Positions 44,601 to 52,463 of a DNA stretch of 64,000 bases are shown here, in pieces. Below the pieces are notes generated by a model. It did no database searches. It had not been told where the DNA came from and was given only the letters and a program-made list of their open reading frames with translations. A program made the translations under genes and the position numbers. The number at the start of each line of letters is the position of its first letter. Positions within the stretch are counted from its first letter, which is position 1. Origin of the DNA: Dolomitihabitans soli (GTDB lineage Bacteria; Actinomycetota; Actinomycetes; Streptosporangiales; Streptosporangiaceae); NCBI RefSeq assembly GCF_022213955.1, contig NZ_JAKNTW010000004.1:62001-126000 (forward strand). Direction: 5' to 3'.

Positions 44601-44881
44601 CCGGGCGTGTGGGTCTTCATGAACAGCGCCCGGCCCCTGGACATGAGCCAGCTGCCGGCCGGGTCGTTGCCGGGGCGGGCCAGCAGCCGGTCCATCCAGA
44701 AGTCGGTGCCCGAACTCTCGGCGTCGTAGATGGACCGCATCATGTCGCCCGTGGTGTAGGACCCGGGCGCGGCGGGGATCGCGGGGCCGCCGAAGGCGGG
44801 GAATCCGATCGTCTGGTCGGCATGGGCCGGTACCGCGAGGCCCATGAGGACCAGCAGCACTGCGAGCACGACGCGCCTCAT
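41639..44881 (-). CDS. Secreted MGH1-like glycoside hydrolase (paralogue)
   Basis: Exported glycosidase candidate of 1080 residues, paralogous to the protein at 22104 over the whole catalytic part (YYRWWLMRFNHLDADIPGQ, PDANEFWADWNG, YRSWIHHNILGSGNWTVIED). Signal peptide VVLAVLLVLMGLAVPAHA. Two C-terminal discoidin-like modules at about 794-930 and 939-1080; the Ig-like domains of the first paralogue are absent. ATG 44881 overlaps the GH43 stop (ATGA), with GGAGG upstream; ATG 44896 is less likely. Substrate inferred to overlap with the first paralogue, released outside the cell. Confidence 0.83.
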   Translation of the reverse strand: MRRVVLAVLLVLMGLAVPAHADQTIGFPAFGGPAIPAAPGSYTTGDMMRSIYDAESSGTDFWMDRLLARPGNDPAGSWLMSRGRALFMKTHTPGTLGFGGQVAYWESISNASAYTVAITPGTFTEQVNSRWQAPSHWRSVHTSGSVTVGQTKFITDNNVAVTNLSITNNGSAATTLQLRATSPYATSGSGSQLTGQVNAYNNLTTIYPRLTGDGFTVSSGGLNRSVTVAAGATVTAKVVMGFVTNEIPQSLTDYNAYAGYSNATAFATHVRAYNLWWAQNVPYIDVPEPAIKKNIYYRWWLMRFNHLDADIPGQTFQFPTSTEGVLGYNNAIALTQPMHIDDLKYLRDPTYAYGDWLSVGQTSKNGRFLDNPGDPENWSNSYTQYIGEAAWKSYQIHGGQPGIAANLARYAEQDVKGQLAHYDHDGNKLIEYDWGALTGNDADAVSFHWKNGNMDRAESAYQYSGALAAAQAYEAIGNTAKATEMRTLATQIQNAIVGVLWNPNRRLFEHRLKSTNEWVPWKEINNYYPFAVGAVPNTATYREALRLFTDPAQYPIFPFYTANQVDKAAAAAAGNPGSNNFSTINSTVQFRLYSSVLRNYPNSWMNATDYKKLLYWNAWAQYVGGNTQWPDANEFWADWNGSSIAYRSWIHHNILGSGNWTVIEDVAGLRPRNDAKVELSPINIGWTHFTVNNLRYRGADLTIVWDDPADGITRYPGVPQGYSIYVNGSRAATVSTLVPFTWDPATGAVTTGGTVTHNTAVAGLKSPAQVVQNSPRMVDMLAKAGVDLTADLTNLAAGATTSASTTASGSTLASAVDGFPTNEPFWGGTATAGQDWYEVNFGTARTLDEVRLHFKDSRPASATYRAPSSYTIQQYDGSAWVNVPGQAKNPSSPQANLNVVRFPAINAQRVRVLATGASGARTGLTEVKIYNRGGVQPPANLALSATPSASYTSAWESVAALNDGIAPPSSNDTVNPRWGCWPETGQQWAELTWSSARSLNKAEVYFFDDEEGIDMPASWKLQYWNGSAYADVPGASSYPVAKNQFNTVTFTGVSTTRLRVALTATGTASVGLLEVRAYGP

Positions 44882-46263
44882 GAGAGGGCCCTCCATTCAA
44901 GGACGCCGGTGGAATAGCCGGGTTTGGAGGTGATGCTCAGCCGCAGCCTGGTCGTGCTGACCGGGGTGAAGGAGGTGAGGTTGAAGGTGTTCGCCGCCAC
45001 GCCGCAGGCCGACTGCCCGGGCACGTTGACGTAGGCGCTGCCGTTCCAGTACTGGACCTGGCAGGAGGCGGGCAGGTCGATGCCGAGGTTGTCGTCGAAC
45101 CAGTAGGTCTCGATCTTGCCGATGTTCTGCGCCGAGGGCCACCGGTACTCGATCCACTCGGTGCCCTGGTGGTCCCAGTTGCCGTAGGCGCCGTTGCCGT
45201 GGTCGGCCGAGCTCGCCGGGGTGTGGCCGTCCTTGACGGCGCCGAGGGTCTCCCAGGGTGAGACGTAGGAGGTGGACGGCGTGGCGCTGAGCGCCAGGTT
45301 GGCCGGACCGGCGGGGCCGGTGGTCTGCACGACCTTCTGCATGGTCCCGTCGGCGTTCCAGTAGAGCTTGTCCATCGTCACCGAGCGCCGGAAGTTGCCG
45401 CCGCCCGGGGACGCGGCGTTGTGGTAGACCATGTACCACTGGCCCTTGAACTCGATGATCGACGGGTGGTTGGTGGTCGAGGAGACCTGGTCCATCACCA
45501 CGCCGCGGTGCGTCCAGGGGCCGAGCGGGTTGCTCGCGGTGGCGTAGCGGATGCACGCGTAGCCGGGCGCCGAGCAGGCCGAGTCGTTGGCGGCGTAGGC
45601 CAGGTAGTAGGTGCCGTTGCGTTTGAACATCCAGGGCGCCTCCCAGAAGTTCGACACGCCGCTCGGGGTGATCACCGACCCGTTGATCGAGGTCATGTCC
45701 GGGTTGAGCCGGGCGGCGCGCAGGCCGTAGTAGGAGCCCCAGTACATGTAGACCTGGCCGTCGTCGTCGGTGAAGACCGTGGGGTCGATGTTGAGCGGGG
45801 AGGAGTTCGGGGTGCTGTCGCTGATCAGCGGGCCGCCCTTGGCGTCGGTGAACGGGCCGAGCGGGTTGTCGGCGACCGCGACGCCGATGTCCATCCAGCC
45901 CGCGCCGTTGCCGTTGACCGAGGCGTACCAGTAGTACTTGCCGCCGCGGGGTTCGACCTCCGCCGCCCAGGCGTCCGCGCCCGCCCAGGAGAACGCCTGC
46001 ACGGAGAGCTTGGCGCCCCGGTCGGTGAAGGTCGTCGCGTCCGTCGAGGTGAACGCGTGCCAGTCGCGCATGACGAAGTTGGTGCCGCCGGTGGGCGCCT
46101 CGTCGTGGCCGGTGTAGAGGTGGAGGGTGTCCCCGACGACCAGCGCGGCGGGGTCGGCGGTGTAGATGGCGGTGGTGATCGGCGCCGCGGCGGGCGCGGG
46201 CCCGGCCGTGGCCGCAACGAGCAGGAGGGCGCCGGCGAGGGCGGTCACCCATCGTCGTCTCAT
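44878..46263 (-). CDS. Secreted GH43 family glycosidase with C-terminal discoidin-like module
   Basis: Exported five-bladed propeller enzyme of 461 residues. Signal peptide ALAGALLLVAATAGPAPA. The GH43 triad is visible: Asp37 (base, IYTADPAALVVGD), Asp160 (modulator, LNIDPTVFTDDDG) and Glu208 (acid, NFWEAPWMFKRNG). The discoidin-like module runs from about 319 to the end. GH43 enzymes act on arabinan, arabinoxylan or related polymers; with GH127 and the importer elsewhere, alpha-L-arabinofuranosidase is the best guess. AAGGAG precedes ATG 46263. First gene of its operon. Confidence 0.88.
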   Translation of the reverse strand: MRRRWVTALAGALLLVAATAGPAPAAAPITTAIYTADPAALVVGDTLHLYTGHDEAPTGGTNFVMRDWHAFTSTDATTFTDRGAKLSVQAFSWAGADAWAAEVEPRGGKYYWYASVNGNGAGWMDIGVAVADNPLGPFTDAKGGPLISDSTPNSSPLNIDPTVFTDDDGQVYMYWGSYYGLRAARLNPDMTSINGSVITPSGVSNFWEAPWMFKRNGTYYLAYAANDSACSAPGYACIRYATASNPLGPWTHRGVVMDQVSSTTNHPSIIEFKGQWYMVYHNAASPGGGNFRRSVTMDKLYWNADGTMQKVVQTTGPAGPANLALSATPSTSYVSPWETLGAVKDGHTPASSADHGNGAYGNWDHQGTEWIEYRWPSAQNIGKIETYWFDDNLGIDLPASCQVQYWNGSAYVNVPGQSACGVAANTFNLTSFTPVSTTRLRLSITSKPGYSTGVLEWRALS

Positions 46264-46358
46264 GGGGGTGCTCCTTGTTCGGTTACCTGGTGCCTGCAGG
46301 CGCCGGTGTGACGCCCGCCGTGATCGTCTCCTTCGTGAGTTGAATAGCGACTGAAACT

Positions 46359-46389
46359 TATATAAAAGGTTTTCGGTACCTGGGCGCAA
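46359..46389 (-). promoter_or_regulatory. GH43 operon promoter with embedded operator
   Basis: Minus-strand TTGCGC (46384-46389), 19-bp spacer and TATATA (46359-46364). The spacer contains the operator-like site that reads AAAAGGTTTTCGG on the plus strand (46364-46376), nearly identical to the site at 30977. Repression by one of the LacI pair is the likely control. Confidence 0.62.
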
Positions 46390-46508
46390 CATGGACCGGC
46401 CAGTGAATGTGGGGCGGTGACCCTGCCAGGTCTGGCCTTCCATGGCCATCCGGGCGATGTTCTGCGGAAACACCCGAGCGAGCGCTCGGGTGCAGATCCG
46501 GTTATGTG

Positions 46509-46521
46509 GGAAAGGTTTTCC
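46509..46521. promoter_or_regulatory. Second operator-like site upstream of GH43
   Basis: GGAAAGGTTTTCC, about 145 bp from the promoter-embedded site, close to fourteen helical turns, which would suit DNA looping by a LacI tetramer or paired dimers. The rest of the 392-bp interval 46264-46655 holds no recognised gene. Confidence 0.5.
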
Positions 46522-46655
46522 GCGATCGTGAGTCTTTCATCCGGACGGCGGCGCAACCCGGCTCACCGGATCGCGCCGCCGTCCGTGACATGGCGGACGG
46601 CGGCGGCGCGCCCGGAATGCCCGCGCAGGGAGCCCGGCGGGCCCCGCCCGGTCGC

Positions 46656-48581
46656 TCAGGAGCCGTACGCCTTGACTTCCAGCAGTCCGACGGAGCCCTG
46701 GCCGCTCTGCAGCACGACCCGGAGCCGGGTCGTGTTCACCTGCGCGAACGTCACCCTGTTGTACCGGCCGAGCGCCACCGGGTAGGTGCCGGGGAGATCG
46801 GCGTACGCGCTGCCGTTCCAGTACTGGAGCCGCCACGAGGCGGGGACGCGCACCCCCTGCCCGTCGTCGAAGATGTAGACGTCGGCGGAGCCGATCGTCT
46901 GCGCCGACGGCCAGGTCAGCTCGGCCCACTGGGCGCCGGTCTGCGGCCAGGTCCCCCACCGCGGGTTGACGGTGTCGTTCGAGGACGGCGGGTCGATGCC
47001 GTCGTTCAGCGCCGCGACGCTCTCCCACGGCGAGGTGTACGAGGCCGAGGGGGTCGCGGCGGATGCCAGGTTCGGCGGTGCGCCGCCGCCGACGTTGAGC
47101 TGGAAGGTCCTGGTCACCGGGGTGCTCAGGCTGTCGTAGTCACGCAACTGGACGGTGAAGGAGTAGGTTCCGGGGGCGGCGGTCGTGGTCCCGCTGAGCG
47201 TGCCGGTGAACCTGTCGAGGCTGAGCCCCGCCGGCAGGGCGCCACCCGTGATGCGCCAGTCGTAGAAGGGGACGCCGCCTTCGGCCGTCAGCGTCTGCTG
47301 GTAGGCCTGGCCCGGGTTGGCGGCCGGCAGGGCGGTGGTGAGGATCGCGGGCTTGAGGAACGGGGTGAGGTCGCGGTTCACCTTCCAGCCCGCGTTCTCC
47401 GCGACCAGCAGGGCGAGCTTGGTCAGCATCCACCTGCGGGTGGGGAACAGGTGGTTCCATCCGCCGCTCTGCCCGCTGAGGCGGTCCCAGTTCGGCTGGT
47501 CGCCCGGGATGTGGTAGCTGCCGTCCAGTGGCACGGCGCGGCCCTGGTAGGCGATGACGTCCTGATCGTTCGCCCCGTTCGTGGCGACGTAGTTCCGCAT
47601 CCCGGCCCAGTCGCTGTGGAAGGCGACGGCATGGCCGTACTCGTGCATGACCAGGCCGTGGACGTCCAGCACCGAGCCCTGGATCTCGGTCTTGTACCAG
47701 TCCTCGTCGGCGAGGGAGGTGAAGATCCGCTTTCCCGCCTCGTCGTACTCGAAGATCATCGCGGTGGAGCGGTGGAGCGGGCCCGGCACCTGCTGGCCGC
47801 TCCTGGTGTGGTACTTGCCGTTGGCCGCGGGATAGCCGGTGGAGTACGGGGTCTGGATCCCGCGGAAGTACACCCACATGCCGTTGTAGGCGGCGTTGTT
47901 GGTGACGTTCACGGTGTTCTGCCAGTCGTTGCCGGGGAGATGGTTGTTCTCGGCCCCGGCGGCCACGGTGTCGAACGGCGCCCCTTCGAAGAACCTGAAC
48001 CAGTCCTTGACGGCCTCCTCCGAGGCGGTCCGGAACGCCGGGTCGGAGAAGTATCCGGTGATGTTGTCGTAGCGGTAGTCGAAGGTGATCGGGATCGTGG
48101 GCTCGATCGCGGTCTTCTGATCCTGCTGGACCCGGATCGGCAGGGTCTGCTCGTAGACGGCGTTGTCCGCCGGCCTGACGGTGAGTCTCAGCGTGTGCTG
48201 CTCGTCGGCGCCGGGGCCCCGCTTGGAGTGGATCGCCAGTTTGAAGGTCTTCTGGTCGGAGGCGCCGGTGAAGGTCAGGCGCTTGGTCGCGCCGGTCGCG
48301 GTGAGCTGGCTGGGCAGGTCCATCATCAGCCGGGAGGTGCCCTCGGCCTTGAGGTCGATCGTGACCGGGAACGGCACGTCCTGCGGCGGCCGCACGGTCA
48401 GCTCGACGTAGGGATTGGCGAGGTACCCCTCCCAGTCGACCAGCTTGACGCCGTAACCGTTGACGGTCCTGCCGAACATGTCGACGACCTGGGCGGCGGG
48501 CGCCGCCTGCGCGGCCGGCGCGCCGACCGGGACGACGGCGAGGGCGGTGAGGAGGGCTAAGGGGATGACCGTCCGTTTCAT
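46656..48581 (-). CDS. Secreted zincin metalloprotease-like protein with Ig-like and discoidin-like domains
   Basis: Exported protein of 641 residues. Signal peptide VIPLALLTALAVVPVGAPAA; N-terminal beta region to about 170; a zinc motif VMHEYGHAVAFHSDW with His313, Glu314 and His317; a putative Ig domain at about 414-494 (ALPAGLSLDRFTGTLSGTT, He_PIG-like); and a discoidin-like module at about 504-641. Family of the protease part not recognised. Single gene, with a promoter holding a LacI-type operator and an unusual duplicated start region. Likely acts with the GH43 and MGH1 enzymes that carry the same module. Confidence 0.78.
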   Translation of the reverse strand: MKRTVIPLALLTALAVVPVGAPAAQAAPAAQVVDMFGRTVNGYGVKLVDWEGYLANPYVELTVRPPQDVPFPVTIDLKAEGTSRLMMDLPSQLTATGATKRLTFTGASDQKTFKLAIHSKRGPGADEQHTLRLTVRPADNAVYEQTLPIRVQQDQKTAIEPTIPITFDYRYDNITGYFSDPAFRTASEEAVKDWFRFFEGAPFDTVAAGAENNHLPGNDWQNTVNVTNNAAYNGMWVYFRGIQTPYSTGYPAANGKYHTRSGQQVPGPLHRSTAMIFEYDEAGKRIFTSLADEDWYKTEIQGSVLDVHGLVMHEYGHAVAFHSDWAGMRNYVATNGANDQDVIAYQGRAVPLDGSYHIPGDQPNWDRLSGQSGGWNHLFPTRRWMLTKLALLVAENAGWKVNRDLTPFLKPAILTTALPAANPGQAYQQTLTAEGGVPFYDWRITGGALPAGLSLDRFTGTLSGTTTAAPGTYSFTVQLRDYDSLSTPVTRTFQLNVGGGAPPNLASAATPSASYTSPWESVAALNDGIDPPSSNDTVNPRWGTWPQTGAQWAELTWPSAQTIGSADVYIFDDGQGVRVPASWRLQYWNGSAYADLPGTYPVALGRYNRVTFAQVNTTRLRVVLQSGQGSVGLLEVKAYGS

Positions 48582-48610
48582 GGCTGTGACCTCTTCATGG
48601 CTGTGACCTC
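48577..48610. repeat. 17-bp tandem duplication of the start region
   Basis: TTCATGGCTGTGACCTC occurs twice in direct tandem (48577-48593 and 48594-48610). On the minus strand this duplicates ribosome binding site plus start codon (GAGGTCACAGCCATGAA), giving two initiation sites in succession. Confidence 0.85.
48578..48598 (-). CDS. Possible six-codon upstream ORF
   Basis: The upstream copy of the duplicated start reads as a six-residue peptide MKRSQP whose TGA overlaps the true ATG at 48581 (ATGA). It has its own GAGG at the same spacing as the main gene. It may couple or dampen translation of the metalloprotease gene, or be a neutral duplication. Confidence 0.35.
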   Translation of the reverse strand: MKRSQP

Positions 48611-49053
48611 GGATCTCGATGCCCCGCGGAGGGGGGTGGCGCTGGGAGAAACGGGCGACGGCCGTCCCGCACCAGGGCCACTGCGGGGTACGGCAGGGCC
48701 ACATGACTGGCTGGGACTCGCCCGTGGGGCTTCTCAAAGCTAGGAATAGGTTTTCCTTATGCGCAAGTTAGAACTCGCCACGTACGGCGTCAAGGCCGAA
48801 CCGGAACGGTAGACACAGGTCATCAACGCGTGGGGCGGCACGCATGCGGTGGCCGTAAGGAAAAGGGTTGTCCAGCTCACGACCGGAGACCGGCGCGCTG
48901 CTGGAGGACCCGACGCCGGCCGTCACCTTGAGCCGGCCCGGCGTCCAGGCCGGGAAAGAGGGATCCACCGGCCTGGTACCGGCCGAAAGTACTGTCCCGT
49001 TCCCTGCTTTCCGCCGATGTGGGGGCGGGCCGGAGTCCGCAGGATGAGGTCCC
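48611..49053. other. Intergenic region between divergent genes
   Basis: Apart from the promoter and operator at 48737-48766, no gene is recognised in this stretch between the metalloprotease gene (minus) and the DUF418 gene (plus). Confidence 0.5.
48737..48766 (-). promoter_or_regulatory. Metalloprotease promoter with embedded operator
   Basis: Minus-strand TTGCGC (48761-48766), 18-bp spacer and TAGCTT (48737-48742). The spacer is almost filled by the operator-like site reading GGAATAGGTTTTCC on the plus strand (48743-48756). The same TTGCGC-operator-minus-10 plan is seen at the GH43 promoter. Confidence 0.62.
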
Positions 49054-50106
49054 ATGTCACATGAAACGCTCCCCCCGGCGCCGCGAGCCGCGGGGCTGGG
49101 GCGACCCACGACGACTTCCGCCGGCCGGCCGCGTGTCGCCGCGCTCGACGTGCTGCGCGGGTTCGCCCTGTGTGGAATCCTGCTCGCCAACATCAAGCCG
49201 ATCTCCTACCTGGGCGGCACCGTGCCGGTCACCGGGGCTGCAGCGGCCGGTCAGGACGGCGCCTGGCTGGGGCTGCTCGTCGACCAGCGTTTCTTCCCGA
49301 TCTTCTCCCTCCTGTTCGGCGTCGGGTTCTCGCTGCTGCTGGACTCCGCGAGCCGCCACGTCCCGCGCCCGCGGATGCTCCTGCTGCGCCGGCTCCTCAT
49401 CCTGCTCGCCCTGGGCCTGGCTCACATGTTCCTGCTGTGGCGGGGCGACATCCTGACCATCTACGCCGTCGTCGGCCTGGTGGTGCTGCTGCCCTCGACC
49501 TGGTTGCCGCGCCGGGTCGTCGCGGTGCTCGCCGCCGTCCTCATCGCGACGCCGCTGATCCTCGGCAGCAACGGCGTGCCACTGGTCCCCGGGCTGTTCC
49601 TGCTGGGCTCGGCGCTGACCCGGTACGGCGTGATCGACCGGATGGAGCGTTCCGTCCGCGTTCCGGCCGCACTGGTCCTGGTCTTCGCGGCGGGGGCGGT
49701 GCCCGCCCTGTGGCTGCAGATCGGGACACAGCCTGGCGAGGCGGCCTTCAGCGTCTGGTTCGCCCTCGCGGGATTGCTGGTCGCGGGCGTCTACGTGTGC
49801 GCCCTGCTGCTCCTGCTCAAGACGCCGCTCCGGCCGGCGCTGCAGAAGGTCTTCGCGCCGCTGGGCCGGATGGCGCTGACCAACTACCTGTCCGCCACGA
49901 TCCTCGTCCTGGTCGCCGCCCGCGTCATCGGCGGCTCGCCGGAGGGCTGGTCATCGGCGACGGTGCTCCTGATCGCGGGAGCCGTCCTCGTCCCCCAGTG
50001 GCTGGTGTCCACGCTCTGGCTGCGCCGCTACCGCCAGGGCCCGCTGGAATGGCTCTGGCGCTGGGCCACCTGGGCCCGCCGCCCGCCCCTGCGCCGCGCC
50101 CCCTGA
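49054..50106 (+). CDS. DUF418 domain-containing membrane protein
   Basis: Integral membrane protein of 350 residues with about nine helices. It shows the DUF418 hallmarks: [20 protein letters not shown] near the N-terminus, [17 protein letters not shown], and the C-terminal [16 protein letters not shown] followed by [17 protein letters not shown]. The family is widespread and of unknown function; some members are thought to move or sense lipids. Monocistronic and divergent from the metalloprotease gene. Confidence 0.85.
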   Translation: MSHETLPPAPRAAGLGRPTTTSAGRPRVAALDVLRGFALCGILLANIKPISYLGGTVPVTGAAAAGQDGAWLGLLVDQRFFPIFSLLFGVGFSLLLDSASRHVPRPRMLLLRRLLILLALGLAHMFLLWRGDILTIYAVVGLVVLLPSTWLPRRVVAVLAAVLIATPLILGSNGVPLVPGLFLLGSALTRYGVIDRMERSVRVPAALVLVFAAGAVPALWLQIGTQPGEAAFSVWFALAGLLVAGVYVCALLLLLKTPLRPALQKVFAPLGRMALTNYLSATILVLVAARVIGGSPEGWSSATVLLIAGAVLVPQWLVSTLWLRRYRQGPLEWLWRWATWARRPPLRRAP

Positions 50107-50307
50107 CCGCCGCGGCCCCGGCCTCTCTCCTGACGGCGGTCCGGCTCACCCCTCCGGGCGGGGGCGTGACGTGACGAACCCGGCACGCTCGCTCGCGAAC
50201 TGGCGGCCGTCCGGATGCGCGTCCTCGGTGCGCAGGAGCCGGTCAAGCGTCTGGACGACCGGTTCCTGCGCACCGGTGGCCGGCGGCATCACCGGTGGCC
50301 GGGTCGG

Positions 50308-51246
50308 CTACGGCGTGGACGTCCTGCGGCGGAGCAGGGTGATGCCGAGGGCGACCTGGGCCGGTTCCAGCGTGGCCTTGCCGTCCTCGATGTCCCACAA
50401 CGCGTTCTGCAGGATGCGGCCGAGTGTCCAGCCGGTCGCCCGCTGCCGGTCCAGGCCGAGCACCTCGGTCAGCTGGTCGAAGCGGCGGAGCACCGTGCGT
50501 GTCACGTCACCGGTCGCCACCACCGCCTCCTCCCAGCGGCTGTCCAGCGCCGGCCACAGGTCGAATCCGGGGTCGCCGGCCAGCGGTTCGGGGTCGATGG
50601 CCAGCCATGGTTCCCGTTGCCCGGCGAGGATGTTGTCGTAGTGCAGATCCCAGTGCAGGAGGCGGTCGCCGGGTTCGCCGATCAGTTCGGCCACGGCGGA
50701 CGCGCAGGTGCGCACCAGCCGGCGCTCGGCCGGATCGCGCAACGCCGGTACGGCGTGTGGCGCCTGGTCGAGCATGGCGGCGGCGATGTCGGCCAGGTGC
50801 CGCAGGCCCTGTGGGGCGGGCACCGCGACCAGGCGCGCCATCAGCTCGGCGAGGATCTGCATGGCGGCGGCGTCATCCGCCATCGACGACAGCGGCCGGG
50901 CCGCGTCCAGCCGTTCCAGCATCATGGTGCCGGTGTCCGGGTCGTGGTCGAGAAGGTGCACCACGCCGTTGCCGTCCCACGCCCGCAGACCGAGCGCGGC
51001 GCCGGCGTTGTCATCCCTGACCTGCTGGAACTTCAGCACTGCGGGCGTGTCATCCGCGCGGGTCACCGGGAGCACGAGCGAGGCCATGCCATGTCGTGCG
51101 GGACCGTCCGGCCGCAGGGTCCAGCGGTCCAGGAAGTCCGCGGCCAGCCCCGGCAGCCCGGCGATCCAGGCACGGCCGGACGCGTCGTCCTCGCCGTATG
51201 ACGCGGCGAACGCGTCGGGGACTTCGATGGGGATCGACGTGCTCAT
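50308..51246 (-). CDS. Aminoglycoside/hydroxyurea phosphotransferase family (APH(6)-like) protein
   Basis: Kinase of 312 residues of the streptomycin 6-phosphotransferase-like family. The catalytic loop is RLLHWDLHYDNILAG and the metal segment is AIDPEPLAGDPGFDLWPAL, as in APH(6) enzymes. ASLVLPVTRADDTPAVLKFQ is the nucleotide-binding strand with its lysine. The true substrate may be streptomycin-like or not. Its ribosome binding site AAGGAGAT (51255-51262) lies wholly inside a perfect 11-bp hairpin, which suggests regulated translation. Confidence 0.85.
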   Translation of the reverse strand: MSTSIPIEVPDAFAASYGEDDASGRAWIAGLPGLAADFLDRWTLRPDGPARHGMASLVLPVTRADDTPAVLKFQQVRDDNAGAALGLRAWDGNGVVHLLDHDPDTGTMMLERLDAARPLSSMADDAAAMQILAELMARLVAVPAPQGLRHLADIAAAMLDQAPHAVPALRDPAERRLVRTCASAVAELIGEPGDRLLHWDLHYDNILAGQREPWLAIDPEPLAGDPGFDLWPALDSRWEEAVVATGDVTRTVLRRFDQLTEVLGLDRQRATGWTLGRILQNALWDIEDGKATLEPAQVALGITLLRRRTSTP

Positions 51247-51254
51247 AGCGGGAT

Positions 51255-51298
51255 ATCTCCTTCGTGGGTTCCGGGTTCGCTCGGGGTACGAAGGAGAT
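51255..51298 (-). promoter_or_regulatory. Hairpin sequestering the ribosome binding site of the APH(6)-like gene
   Basis: On the minus-strand transcript ATCTCCTTCGT (51298-51288) can pair perfectly with ACGAAGGAGAT (51265-51255) over 11 bp with a 22-nt loop. The second arm is the Shine-Dalgarno, 8 nt from the ATG. A translation switch responding to drug-stalled ribosomes, a ligand or an RNA-binding protein is possible; no leader peptide is evident. Confidence 0.6.
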
Positions 51299-51431
51299 CA
51301 CGGGGGTGCCCGGCTTCCGGGCAGGCGTCAAAGCATGCCTTCATGCTAGCCGAGCACGATCACGTTCCGCGTTCGCAGAAACGACTCGTTCACGGGAGCA
51401 CGCATCACCCTCGGAAGCGGCCGGTATCTCC

Positions 51432-52412
51432 TTACGGCACCCGGTCTCCGGCGCTCGGTGCCTGGCCGACTGCCGTACGGCCGGTGTCCTGGGCCGGCGG
51501 ACGTCCGCCCGCGCGGTCGCGACCGAGGAACTCGGCGAGGCGGGTCGGGGAGTCGGCTCCGTGGCCGGCTGACACCGCGGCATCGACGACCTCCTTGGCC
51601 GCTCGGGTGACGGCCGAGGGGACCTCGGCCTCCTCAAGCGCGTGGACGATGTGGTCCAGGCTCGCGGCGATCGAGGTCAGCGAGGACGACGCCTCCCCCG
51701 AGAAGCCGCCGGCGTCGATCTCGCTTGCGAGCCCGGGAAGCAGGTCGGCGACAAGCTGCGCCATCTGCTGGGCGTGCGGCGCCAGCGCGGTGGCCGGTAC
51801 GTGCTGCCGCGCCGCGAGAGCGAAGGAGTGCATCAAACCGGTGATCGAGCTCCAGAACAGGTTCAGCAGGGCGACGTCGAAGCTCGCCGCCCTCCCCGGG
51901 TCGGCGCCGAGATGGACCGCCGTACCGCCCAGTGCCGCCAGCGTCTCGCGGTGCCGGCCGAAGAGATCGGCCGGTCCGCTGTAGAGGATGCGGGTCGCCT
52001 CAGTGCCGATGGCCGCCGCCGGAGTCATGATCGAGCCGTCGAGATAGGCCACGCCGAGCCGCTCCGCCCGGGTGGCCAGCTCGCGGGTACGCCGCGGTCC
52101 TTCGGAGGTGAGGTTCACCAGCGTGGTGGCCGGCAGCCCGTGCCGGCCTGATTCGGTGAGTGCCCGGTCGAGGATGACGTCGACGGCGTCCGCGTCGATG
52201 ACGCAGACGATGGCGACGTCACTCGCACCGAGCGCGGCCAGCGGGCCGTCCGCCCAGGTCGCGCCGCCGGCGATCAGCTCGCCGGCTTTGCCCGCGGTCC
52301 GATTCCACACCGTGGTCGGGTGCCCGGCGGCAAGGAACGCCGCGGCCAAGGCGCGTCCCATCGGCCCCAGACCGATCACCGTCACCGGCGGTGGCGAGGT
52401 CTCCTGACCCAT
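51432..52412 (-). CDS. NAD(P)-dependent oxidoreductase, imine reductase / beta-hydroxyacid dehydrogenase family
   Basis: Rossmann-fold reductase of 326 residues. The dinucleotide motif is VTVIGLGPMGRALAAAFLAA with WNRT, the NADPH-type loop. The C-terminal helical domain (LNLFWSSITGLMHSFALAAR) resembles imine reductases rather than classical hydroxyisobutyrate dehydrogenases. Divergent from a MerR regulator whose likely operator lies in its own promoter (52464-52495). Substrate unknown: imine or beta-hydroxyacid. Confidence 0.82.
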   Translation of the reverse strand: MGQETSPPPVTVIGLGPMGRALAAAFLAAGHPTTVWNRTAGKAGELIAGGATWADGPLAALGASDVAIVCVIDADAVDVILDRALTESGRHGLPATTLVNLTSEGPRRTRELATRAERLGVAYLDGSIMTPAAAIGTEATRILYSGPADLFGRHRETLAALGGTAVHLGADPGRAASFDVALLNLFWSSITGLMHSFALAARQHVPATALAPHAQQMAQLVADLLPGLASEIDAGGFSGEASSSLTSIAASLDHIVHALEEAEVPSAVTRAAKEVVDAAVSAGHGADSPTRLAEFLGRDRAGGRPPAQDTGRTAVGQAPSAGDRVP

Positions 52413-52463
52413 TGTCGTGTTCTCCCGTCGTTCGGGGGACGTCGGCGTCCCGGCCGTGCCCGT

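Noticed and set aside
41549-44917. Very long open frames opposite the second MGH1 gene (plus strand, over 1100 codons) and in its other minus frame.
   Set aside because: They are GC-bias shadows: composition is dominated by Arg, Gly, Val and Ala, with no family signatures, while the chosen frame has clear domains and a signal peptide.
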